The notes beneath the pieces are model-generated. The model was not told the DNA's origin. It ran no database searches and was given only the letters and a program-made list of their open reading frames with translations. Of a stretch of 20,611 nt of DNA, positions 1 through 6,878 are shown one piece after another (the stretch's first letter is position 1; every line of letters starts with the position of its first letter). Source of the DNA: an uncultured Solobacterium sp. (lineage in GTDB: Bacteria > Bacillota_I > Bacilli_A > Erysipelotrichales > Erysipelotrichaceae). Made by a program: the position numbers and the translations under genes. The stretch covers positions 1 through 20,611 of the forward strand of contig UQPV01000045.1 of the NCBI GenBank assembly GCA_900543035.1. Reading direction: 5' to 3'.

Positions 1-76
1 GGGGTGTTAGCTCAGCTGGGAGAGCACCTGTTTTGCACGCAGGGGGTCAGGAGTTCGATCCTCCTACGCTCCACCA
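1..76 (+). tRNA. tRNA-Ala, anticodon UGC
   Basis: A complete cloverleaf with an encoded CCA end. The acceptor stem GGGGTGT pairs with ACGCTCC with one G-U pair. The D-loop (AGCTCAGCTGGGAGAGC) is standard, the anticodon loop TTTTGCACG carries TGC, and the T-arm contains GTTCGATCC. It begins at the first base of the window, so its promoter and any upstream tRNA or rRNA partners are not visible. It is followed 11 bases later by a hairpin terminator. It decodes GCN alanine codons; alanyl-tRNA is also a donor used by FemABX enzymes, and three such genes follow. Confidence 0.97.
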
Positions 77-87
77 TGATAAAAAGG

Positions 88-113
88 ACACGCTGATATC
101 AGCGTGTTTTTTT
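88..113 (+). terminator. Rho-independent terminator of the tRNA unit
   Basis: ACACGCTGAT is followed directly by its perfect reverse complement ATCAGCGTGT and a run of T (108-113). It ends the tRNA transcript. An A-run on the other side (81-85) could let it work weakly leftward too. Confidence 0.9.
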
Positions 114-130
114 ATTTTACGATATGGAGA

Positions 131-160
131 AGAAAAGAGGCCGGTTTGTGCATGGCCTCT
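131..160 (-). terminator. Terminator of the leftward FemABX gene
   Basis: Read on the minus strand, AGAGGCC (160-154) pairs with GGCCTCT (142-136) across an 11-nt loop, followed by TTTTCT. It sits just past the stop codon of the leftward gene and faces the tRNA terminator, so the two convergent units are insulated from each other. Confidence 0.8.
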
Positions 161-170
161 TGGATCGTGA

Positions 171-1442
171 TCATCCGCGCAGCTTGTGCTTGATGCCGCG
201 CAGGGTATCGTATATGTGATTGATCGTCGGGTGGATCACATAATGGAAATCACCGACCAGTTCTTCGATCTCGCCCTGGAATCCTTTCTTGAACAGATAG
301 ACGCCGTAATCTGGGGCATCCGGGTCAAAGATCCCGCTGGTGCCGTACAGGTTGTAGCGTTCCTGTCCTTTGGCGATGCCTTCCTGCATCATCTTCCAGT
401 GCATGGCATAGGGAGAAGCGAATTTCATGTATTTGTCGTACACGCCGCTGAGCAGGCAGAGCGACTCGCGGCCGTAGGTGAACCAGACGCCGCTGGAGAG
501 GACGAGCACTTCGCCGTCTGTCCGCTTGAGCTCCTGTGCTTCGCGGATCTTCTCTTCGAGCTGTCTGATCTGTTCCTGGGCAAGATCCAGGCGGGTGCGG
601 ATCTTGTGGCTCTTTTCGTTGACTTCCAGCTTCTTCAGGCAGTCAGCCTCTGTCTTTCGCTCCTGGCTGAGGTCATGCTCAAGATCAGCGATATAGTCGT
701 CGACCTTTAATTCCGCATAGAGGAACTTGATGTATCCCTTGGGGGCGAATTCCTGATACAGCTGCTCATAGTATTCTTTGCTGCGTCCTTCGAAGCCGCG
801 GCGGTCCTCGGTATGCTCCATCACTTTGATGAAGAGGTCGATCTGGTCTGCTTTCAGCTCTCTGACGCTCACATGGTATTTCTCTGCCTTGCGGATGCTG
901 CGGACGGTCTTGCGTTCAAAGCTCTTCAGCAGCTCATCTGCGCTCATGCCGCGATAAGGGACGGTATAGATCCATCTGGGTTCATAATCCAGGTCGATGC
1001 CGCGGGTGAAGCCGAGATGATGATAGCCGAGGCGCTTGAGGTGCTCCACCACATCGCTGTGGTCGAAACCGCCTGCTACGCGCTCTCCGTTCAGATCGCG
1101 CTGGACATAAGGATAATAAGGGTCGATCTTCAAGATCATGCACTTGCGCGCTTTCAGAAAACGGATGAGCTCATGATGGAAGAAATCGAGCAGCTCGCTG
1201 TCTTCATAATCGATCAAGAAGCCGCGCAGTGCCTGCACCAGGGTATAGCCCAGAAAGACCTTCAGCTCGCTGAGCATGGCGGCAGCGATGATCTTTCCCT
1301 CATCCTTGACGCCGACATATTCGGTATGAAAGCCGCGTTTTTCTCTGACATGCGCCATCTGCGGGGTCTGCCAGAAGCTGCGCAGCGGATGGGTATCCGC
1401 GAAGGCGGCGAATTCCTGTTCGCTCAATGTGGTGAATTCCAT
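171..1442 (-). CDS. FemABX-family peptidoglycan bridge aminoacyltransferase (copy 1)
   Basis: A 423-residue protein of the FemA/FemB/FemX (MurM-like) family. Members move an amino acid from aminoacyl-tRNA to the lysine side chain, or to the growing bridge, of lipid II or peptidoglycan precursors at the inner face of the membrane. Visible traits are two GNAT-like halves; a long charged helical insertion at about residues 250-308 rich in E, K, L and R, matching the antiparallel coiled-coil arm of FemA; and a C-terminal block with YNLYGTSG, F.KGF and E.VGDF. Length is typical (about 400-420). The ATG at 1442 is chosen because AAGGAG lies 8 nt upstream; a GTG three codons earlier overlaps that site. 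A good promoter lies upstream. It is a diverged paralogue of the two rightward copies. Which amino acid it adds cannot be read. Confidence 0.93.
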   Translation of the reverse strand: MEFTTLSEQEFAAFADTHPLRSFWQTPQMAHVREKRGFHTEYVGVKDEGKIIAAAMLSELKVFLGYTLVQALRGFLIDYEDSELLDFFHHELIRFLKARKCMILKIDPYYPYVQRDLNGERVAGGFDHSDVVEHLKRLGYHHLGFTRGIDLDYEPRWIYTVPYRGMSADELLKSFERKTVRSIRKAEKYHVSVRELKADQIDLFIKVMEHTEDRRGFEGRSKEYYEQLYQEFAPKGYIKFLYAELKVDDYIADLEHDLSQERKTEADCLKKLEVNEKSHKIRTRLDLAQEQIRQLEEKIREAQELKRTDGEVLVLSSGVWFTYGRESLCLLSGVYDKYMKFASPYAMHWKMMQEGIAKGQERYNLYGTSGIFDPDAPDYGVYLFKKGFQGEIEELVGDFHYVIHPTINHIYDTLRGIKHKLRG

Positions 1443-1472
1443 GTGAAACACTCCTTTGCACGTTCAGAAACA

Positions 1473-1500
1473 AGTATAGCACAAAAGGAAAAAATTGAAA
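1473..1500 (-). promoter_or_regulatory. Promoter of the leftward FemABX gene
   Basis: On the minus strand an extended -10 (TGCTATACT, core 1478-1473) follows a -35-like TTTCAA (1500-1495) with a 16-nt spacer. It lies about 30 nt before the start codon. Confidence 0.6.
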
Positions 1501-1545
1501 TCTGTTTTTGCGCGCCGTCAGCGCTTTGCATATCTTTGAAGGAAC

Positions 1546-1574
1546 TTTTGGTAGGAATTGTGGTATACTATTAT
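1546..1574 (+). promoter_or_regulatory. Candidate promoter of the fem-tsa operon
   Basis: TTTTGG (1546-1551), a 17-nt spacer, then TATTAT (1569-1574); an overlapping TATACT (1564-1569) is an alternative -10. The leader that follows (about 1580-1633) is unusually GC-rich and can fold, but I recognise no known riboswitch or T-box in it. Confidence 0.4.
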
Positions 1575-1633
1575 ACAGTCTTTGCGGCCGCCGCCGATGT
1601 GCGGCAGTCCGGACTTTCGGGAAGGTGATAAAG

Positions 1634-2908
1634 ATGGCTCTTTCAACGCTGATTGAACTGAGCGAGAGTGAATATGATGCGTTTGCATCAGTGCATCCGT
1701 ATGCGAACTTTCTGAATTCCATCTATTCTGGAAGAAAATTCGCCCTGCGCGGATGGAATGTCTGCTATGTCGGCATCCGCCGTGACAGTGAGCTGGCGGC
1801 AGCGACGCTGCTGGTCTATACGAAGCTGCATGGCAGCTATCAGTATTTCTACGCGCCCAGAGGCTTTTTGCTGGACTATACGGACAGCGCACTGCTGCAG
1901 GCGATGTGCGCAGGCGTCAAGCAGTTCGCGAAAGAACGCAACGGCCTGTATCTGAAGATCGATCCATATGTGCCATATCAGGAACATGACCAGGACGGCC
2001 ATGTGGTGGAAGGCGGCTTCTGCAATCAGAAGATCGTAGACGATCTGCAGGCATGCGGATTTGAACACCAGGGGTTTACCCGAGGATATGACATGGCCAA
2101 TCAGTGCCGCTGGATGTCCGTGCTGGATGTGCAGGGAAAAGATGAGGAACAGCTCCTCAAGCAGATGAACGCGCAGACGCGTCAGAATGTCAAGAACACC
2201 ATCAAGAACGGCATCCGTGTGCGGGAGCTGGCCTATGATGAGCTGGATATCCTGTATGACATCGTCAACCGCACCGGGGAACGGCGCGGGTTCGAATATC
2301 TGCCGCTCTCTTATTATCAGCAGCAGCTGAAGACCTTCGGCGATCATGCGAAGGCATACTTATCTTATCTTGATCTGGACGATTACATGGCGCGGATCCA
2401 TGCAGAACAGCAGAAGGAAGAACAAAACGTGGAGACCGCGCAGGAAGGGCTGCGGGAGAATCCGCATTCCAAGAACAGCACGAACCGCCTGAAGAGCGCG
2501 CAGTCTCATCTGGAGGCGCTGAAAAAGCGTGAGGATGAGGCGGTGAAGCTGCGGGAAGAGTGCGGCAGCATCGTTCCGCTTGCCGCGGCATTGTTCCTGT
2601 TTTATGGAAAAGAGGTCATCTATCTGACCAGCGGATCCAATGATCAATACAAGAAGTTCAAGGGACCCTATGCCCTGCAATGGGAGCTGATCCGCATGAC
2701 GCTTCATCAGGGATATGATCGATATAATTTCTATGGCATCAGCGGTTTGTTTGAAAAAGACGAAGACGGTTATGGGGTCTTTGACTTCAAGCGCGGCTTC
2801 CATGCCGACGTAGTGGAGCTGCTTGGCGATTTCATCATGCCGATCCACGCGAGGGCATATAAGAATTATCAGCGGCTTCAGAAGCTGAAACATATGATCA
2901 GACGGTAA
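1634..2908 (+). CDS. FemABX-family peptidoglycan bridge aminoacyltransferase (copy 2)
   Basis: A 424-residue FemABX enzyme and first gene of the rightward operon. It is predicted to add a bridge residue from aminoacyl-tRNA to a peptidoglycan precursor in the cytoplasm. It has the family layout: N-terminal acyltransferase half with KIDPYVPY near residue 108, a coiled-coil arm at about 250-308 (many E, Q and K), and a C-terminal block YNFYGISG, F.FKRGF and ELLGDF. The N-terminal pattern (LSESEYDAFASVHP) resembles that of the divergent copy 1 (LSEQEFAAFADTHP), so the two probably arose by duplication. The ATG at 1634 is preceded by GGAAGGTGAT. Upstream in-frame starts would run through the promoter region and are not used. 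Confidence 0.93.
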   Translation: MALSTLIELSESEYDAFASVHPYANFLNSIYSGRKFALRGWNVCYVGIRRDSELAAATLLVYTKLHGSYQYFYAPRGFLLDYTDSALLQAMCAGVKQFAKERNGLYLKIDPYVPYQEHDQDGHVVEGGFCNQKIVDDLQACGFEHQGFTRGYDMANQCRWMSVLDVQGKDEEQLLKQMNAQTRQNVKNTIKNGIRVRELAYDELDILYDIVNRTGERRGFEYLPLSYYQQQLKTFGDHAKAYLSYLDLDDYMARIHAEQQKEEQNVETAQEGLRENPHSKNSTNRLKSAQSHLEALKKREDEAVKLREECGSIVPLAAALFLFYGKEVIYLTSGSNDQYKKFKGPYALQWELIRMTLHQGYDRYNFYGISGLFEKDEDGYGVFDFKRGFHADVVELLGDFIMPIHARAYKNYQRLQKLKHMIRR

Positions 2909-2928
2909 AGATTGAAGGAGAGATCGAA

Positions 2929-4170
2929 ATGTATACATTCAATGAGAATGTAGCGCCTGAACGACATGATGCGTTTGTCCGACAGAGCCCGCTGTGCAAC
3001 CTGCTGCAGTCTTCTGACTGGGCCAAGGTGAAAGAGAACTGGGATCATGCGATCGTAGGCGTGGAGGATGAAGAGGGGCTCAAGGCATCGGCCATGGTGC
3101 TGATCAAGCGGCTTCCGCTCCATTTTACGATGATGTACATCCCGCGGGGGCCGATCATGGATCATACGGATGAGCAGCTGGTCTGCTTTTTCATGTCTGC
3201 GCTGAAGCGCTGGGCCAAACGATATCACTGTCTCTTCATTAAGATGGATCCGGGGATCCATTATAAGGATTATCGGATCGAGGAGGGAGATGGGCCGATC
3301 GGCGAGGACATCCCGCTGATCTTAGACAATATGAAGAAGGCCGGCGCGATCCACCAGGGCTTCACGACATATATCGAGGAAAGCATACAGCCGCGTTATC
3401 AGGCCAATGTCTACGCCTGCGAGGACTTTGAGGCGTCGCTTCCCCGGCATACGCGCCGTTTGATCAAGGATGCGGTGAAAAGAGATGTGCGCGTCGTACG
3501 CGCTGGAAAAGAGCAGATCCAGGCATTCAGCGATGTGGTCGCCCTGACGGAAAAAAGGAAGCATGTCAGCCTGCGCAATCAGGAATATTTCCAGCAGCTG
3601 ATGGACATATATGGGGATGACTGTTATCTCTTTCTGGCGGAAGTGGACATCCCGCAGACGCTGAACAGGCTGTATGCGGAAAAACAGCAGAATGACGAGG
3701 AGCTGGCTTCTCTTGGCGATGGCGCGCCGAAGAAGAAACGCCGGCTGGATGACATCCACCGCGCGCTGGAGTGCGACATCAGCGAATTTGAGCAGTTTGC
3801 GCAGGAATATCCGCAGAAGACCGTCATCGCCGGCGTGCTGTCCATCCGGATGGGCGATACGCTGGAGATGCTTTATGCGGGGATGAACGATCGCTTCAAG
3901 AAGTTCATGCCGCAGTATTATCTCTATACGGAGATCATGAAGCATGCGTTTGCGCGCGGATGCAGATATGCCAATATGGGCGGCGTAGAAGGCGATCTGA
4001 GCGATGGCCTGACGAAGTTCAAGGCGAATTTCGCGCCATATATCAATGAGTTCATCGGAGAGTTCGACCTGCCGGTCAACAAGGTGCTGTATCGGTTTGC
4101 GCACAGCGCATATCAGGTCAGAAAACGCGAGATGATCAAGAGAAATGAGGAAATAGACGATGAAGATTGA
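2929..4170 (+). CDS. FemABX-family peptidoglycan bridge aminoacyltransferase (copy 3)
   Basis: A 413-residue FemABX enzyme, 20 nt after copy 2, with AAGGAG before its ATG. Its layout matches the family: acyltransferase half with FIKMDPGIHY near residue 103, a shorter charged helical arm at about 243-290, and a C-terminal block with YANMGGVEG, F.ANF and EFIGEF. It has diverged more from copies 1 and 2 than they have from each other, in line with a different acceptor or amino-acid specificity. Its last 11 nt overlap the start of tsaE, so the two are probably translationally coupled. The role of each copy in a multi-residue cross-bridge is inference. Confidence 0.93.
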   Translation: MYTFNENVAPERHDAFVRQSPLCNLLQSSDWAKVKENWDHAIVGVEDEEGLKASAMVLIKRLPLHFTMMYIPRGPIMDHTDEQLVCFFMSALKRWAKRYHCLFIKMDPGIHYKDYRIEEGDGPIGEDIPLILDNMKKAGAIHQGFTTYIEESIQPRYQANVYACEDFEASLPRHTRRLIKDAVKRDVRVVRAGKEQIQAFSDVVALTEKRKHVSLRNQEYFQQLMDIYGDDCYLFLAEVDIPQTLNRLYAEKQQNDEELASLGDGAPKKKRRLDDIHRALECDISEFEQFAQEYPQKTVIAGVLSIRMGDTLEMLYAGMNDRFKKFMPQYYLYTEIMKHAFARGCRYANMGGVEGDLSDGLTKFKANFAPYINEFIGEFDLPVNKVLYRFAHSAYQVRKREMIKRNEEIDDED

Positions 4171-4612
4171 GATTCGGACGCTGCAGGATACGGCCAGGCT
4201 GGCACAGCGGCTGGCCGCGTTATTGAAAGGCAGACACGCGCTGATCACGCTGAGCGGCGATCTGGGCGCGGGAAAGACGACATTCACCAAAGCGCTGGGC
4301 AAGGCGCTGGGAGTCACAGAGACCATCAATTCGCCGACGTTCACCATTCAGAAGAGCTATCACATGGCAGATGGCGGGACGCTGTTCCACATCGACGCGT
4401 ACCGTCTGGAAGGGATCACGCAGGATCTGGGATTTGAAGAGTGCTTCGACGAAGGCATCTGCGTGATCGAATGGTCAGATTTCATCGCGGACGAGCTGCC
4501 GCAAGAACGTCTGGAGATCGCGATCGCGCATGGCGAGGGCGATGAACAGCGCTTCTTTACCCTGAAGGCAATCGGCGCGCAGTATGAGGAGATATTGGAG
4601 GGACTGGCATGA
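4160..4612 (+). CDS. tsaE: tRNA t6A biosynthesis ATPase TsaE (YdiB/YjeE)
   Basis: A 150-residue P-loop ATPase that drives turnover of the TsaB-TsaD complex making threonylcarbamoyl-adenosine at position 37 of ANN-decoding tRNAs. The Walker A motif GDLGAGKTT is at residues 33-41, followed by SPTFTI and the family signature HIDAYRL and IEWSD regions. Length is normal. It overlaps the end of the third fem gene by 11 nt and shares ATGA with tsaB, so it sits inside one operon with its partner proteins. Confidence 0.96.
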   Translation: MKIEIRTLQDTARLAQRLAALLKGRHALITLSGDLGAGKTTFTKALGKALGVTETINSPTFTIQKSYHMADGGTLFHIDAYRLEGITQDLGFEECFDEGICVIEWSDFIADELPQERLEIAIAHGEGDEQRFFTLKAIGAQYEEILEGLA

Positions 4613-5217
4613 AGACATTGTGTATGGACACGGCGCATAAGAACCTGATCGTGGCCCTGTATGAAAATGACCGCATGATCTGCGGCATCGCCAGGGAAGC
4701 GTGGAAACGGCAGAGCGAGGATCTGTTTCCGGCCATCATCGAATGCATGGAAAAGGCCGGCTGGGACAGCACGGATCTGGATGAGGTCGTCATTACGGAT
4801 GGTCCGGGCAGCTATACCGGCGTGCGCATCGCGATGACGGTGGCCAAGGTGCTGTGCACCCGCCTGAACATCCCGCTTTATGCCATCAGCACGCTGCAGC
4901 TGTATGCCGGGCTGGATCCGAATGCGTTGGTATTGATGGATGCCAGAAGCCGCCGGGCCTATGTCGGCATCCTGGAGGAAGGGCGCTTTTTGAAGGCGCC
5001 GTGCGTCATGACGCTCGAGGAGATCGAACAGCTCGCTGCGCAAGGTGATCTTCATGTCTATGGCGATGCGCAGCTGATCGGCCGCGAGGCGCTTCCTTCA
5101 GATTATCTGGATAATTTCATCGCGCTGCGTCCGTGCTATCGCCGCGTGGAGAACGTGCATACGCTGACCCCGGCGTATCTGAAGGATCAAAGCGCGTACC
5201 GGACCGGGACAAAATAA
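4609..5217 (+). CDS. tsaB: tRNA t6A biosynthesis scaffold protein TsaB (YeaZ)
   Basis: A 202-residue ASKHA-fold protein that dimerises with TsaD and has no catalytic activity of its own. Signs are the N-terminal MDTAHKNLIVAL, the block TDGPGSYTGVRIAMT near residues 64-78 typical of TsaB, and absence of the iron-binding HxxxH found in TsaD. Start overlaps the tsaE stop (ATGA), and its stop overlaps the rimI start (TAATG). The C-terminal part is shorter than in E. coli YeaZ (about 231 residues), as is common in Bacillota. Confidence 0.95.
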   Translation: MKTLCMDTAHKNLIVALYENDRMICGIAREAWKRQSEDLFPAIIECMEKAGWDSTDLDEVVITDGPGSYTGVRIAMTVAKVLCTRLNIPLYAISTLQLYAGLDPNALVLMDARSRRAYVGILEEGRFLKAPCVMTLEEIEQLAAQGDLHVYGDAQLIGREALPSDYLDNFIALRPCYRRVENVHTLTPAYLKDQSAYRTGTK

Positions 5218-5666
5218 TGATCCGGCAGATGAGCATGGATGATCTGCAGGCAGTGGAGGCGCTGGAACAGCGCTGCTTCAGATCAAGCTGGAATGAGGAA
5301 CAGCTGCGCTATGAGCTGGAAGAGAATGCCTTTTCGCATGCCCTGGTGCTGGAAGAAGCGGGAGAGATCGTGGGGAGCATGATCTATTGGACCATATTTG
5401 AGACATGTCAGCTCTGCCGCATCGCCGTTTCTCCCGATCAGCGCAGAAAAGGATATGGCAGGACACTGCTGAACAGGCTGATGAGCGACGCCGCAAAAGA
5501 AGGCTGCGCGTTCATCACGCTGGAAGTGCGCGTCAGCAATCAGCCCGCCATCGCCATGTATGAAGCATTTGGCTTCGTGCGCAGCGGGTGCAGGAAAAAT
5601 TATTATCAGGATAACGGGGAAGACGCGTTCGTATACGCGTGTGCCGCAGGAGGTATAGAAGAATGA
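5217..5666 (+). CDS. rimI: GNAT N-acetyltransferase RimI (ribosomal protein S18-alanine type)
   Basis: A 149-residue GNAT-fold enzyme; RimI acetylates the N-terminal alanine of ribosomal protein S18 in E. coli, and the target here is assumed from family and context. The acetyl-CoA loop is at RIAVSPDQRRKGYG (about residues 69-82), and LEVRVSNQPAIAMYEAFGF is the characteristic RimI C-terminal block. The ATG at 5217 overlaps the tsaB stop, which explains the weak Shine-Dalgarno by coupling; a longer in-frame reading would overlap tsaB and lacks support. The tsaB-rimI-tsaD order is common in Bacillota. Confidence 0.92.
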   Translation: MIRQMSMDDLQAVEALEQRCFRSSWNEEQLRYELEENAFSHALVLEEAGEIVGSMIYWTIFETCQLCRIAVSPDQRRKGYGRTLLNRLMSDAAKEGCAFITLEVRVSNQPAIAMYEAFGFVRSGCRKNYYQDNGEDAFVYACAAGGIEE

Positions 5667-6676
5667 AAGATATCATCGTGCTTGGGATCGAGAGCAGCTG
5701 CGATGAGACCGCAGTCGCGATCGTGAAGAACAGAAAAGAGATCCTTTCCAGCGTCGTGGCGACGCAGATCGATGTCCATAAGGAATTTGGCGGCGTCATT
5801 CCGGAAGTGGCCAGCCGCATCCATGTGGAAAACATCTCCATGGTGATCGAAGAGGCGCTCAAACAGGCGGATCTCAGCGTAGCGGATGTCGATGCGATCG
5901 CCGTGACGCAGGGGCCGGGGCTGATCGGCTGCCTGCATGTCGGCGTGCATGCGGCCAAGACGCTGGCCTGGGCCTATCACAAGCCGCTGGTGCCGGTGCA
6001 TCATATCGCCGGGCATATCTTCGCCAACGCGCTCATCACCGACCTGCATTTCCCATTGCTTGCGCTGGTCGTTTCCGGCGGACATACCGAGCTGGTCTAT
6101 CTGAAGGATGAAAACAGCTTTACGGTGCTGGGAGAAACGCAGGATGATGCCATCGGGGAAGCGTTTGACAAGGTGGCCAGGGTCATGGGACTGCCGTATC
6201 CGGGCGGCCCACAGATCGATAAGCTGGCCAAGGAAGGTCATCCGGTCTATGCGCTGGCAAAGCCGAAGACGGAGAATCCGATGGATTTCTCGTTCAGCGG
6301 GCTCAAGAGCAGCGTGCTGCAGTTCATCAGCCGCTGCGAGCGGAAAAATGAGACGTTCGTTCCGGCGGATCTGGCTTGCAGCTTCCAGGAAACGGCGCTG
6401 GAGGCATTGCTGCAGCGTGTCAGATATGCCCTTGATCATGTGGAAGGCATCCGCCATTTTGTCGCGGCAGGCGGTGTGGCGGCCAATTCCAGGCTGCGCG
6501 CCTTGATCAGCGAGGAGATCGCGCCGCGCTATCCGGACATTCAGTTCACCATCCCGCCGCTGTCCTGCTGCACCGACAACGCCGCCATGATCGCTGTGGC
6601 CGGCACCATCGCTTATCAGCATGGCAGACGTGCGGATCTCGGCATCAGCGCCGATGCCGGACTGCCGCTGCAGTAA
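5663..6676 (+). CDS. tsaD: tRNA N6-adenosine threonylcarbamoyltransferase TsaD (Gcp/YgjD)
   Basis: A 337-residue enzyme that transfers the threonylcarbamoyl group from TC-AMP to A37 of tRNA. Visible: N-terminal GIESSCDETAVAIV, the iron-binding HxxxH at H114 and H118 (HIAGH), SGGHTEL, FSFSGLKS, and a C-terminal CTDNAAMIA with the metal-ligand aspartate. The ATG at 5663 has AGGAGG 9 nt upstream and overlaps the rimI stop. It is last in the operon and followed by a terminator. The TC-AMP synthase (TsaC/Sua5) is not in this window. Confidence 0.97.
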   Translation: MKDIIVLGIESSCDETAVAIVKNRKEILSSVVATQIDVHKEFGGVIPEVASRIHVENISMVIEEALKQADLSVADVDAIAVTQGPGLIGCLHVGVHAAKTLAWAYHKPLVPVHHIAGHIFANALITDLHFPLLALVVSGGHTELVYLKDENSFTVLGETQDDAIGEAFDKVARVMGLPYPGGPQIDKLAKEGHPVYALAKPKTENPMDFSFSGLKSSVLQFISRCERKNETFVPADLACSFQETALEALLQRVRYALDHVEGIRHFVAAGGVAANSRLRALISEEIAPRYPDIQFTIPPLSCCTDNAAMIAVAGTIAYQHGRRADLGISADAGLPLQ

Positions 6677-6682
6677 TTTGGT

Positions 6683-6712
6683 AAGAATCGCGAGACTGCG
6701 GTTCTTCTTTTT
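6683..6712 (+). terminator. Terminator of the fem-tsa operon
   Basis: AAGAATCGC (6683-6691) pairs with GCGGTTCTT (6698-6706), one G-U, followed by CTTTTT. It lies 6 nt after the tsaD stop. Confidence 0.85.
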
Positions 6713-6878
6713 ATGATTTTCCAGAAATTGAGCGGGCATGAATCTTTTTTCAACTGCGGGCAGTTATGATAATTGATGATGCCGGAAATGCAGGATGTTC
6801 ATGGAATGTTAAATTTCTGTAAGAATAAATGAATTTTCCGGATATTATGATATGATGAGACACACGCGGGGTGAGGGC

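Noticed and set aside
1575..1633. Possible T-box or riboswitch before the fem-tsa operon
   Set aside because: The leader is only about 50 nt, has no T-box TGGNACCGCG motif and no antiterminator pair; it is merely GC-rich.
5606..6739. Open frame of 377 codons opposite tsaD
   Set aside because: Antisense shadow of tsaD with no start signals; it runs through the operon terminator.
6722..6819. Inverted repeat CAGAAATT...AATTTCTG before the ATPase
   Set aside because: Eight-base arms more than 80 nt apart in AT-rich DNA are expected by chance.
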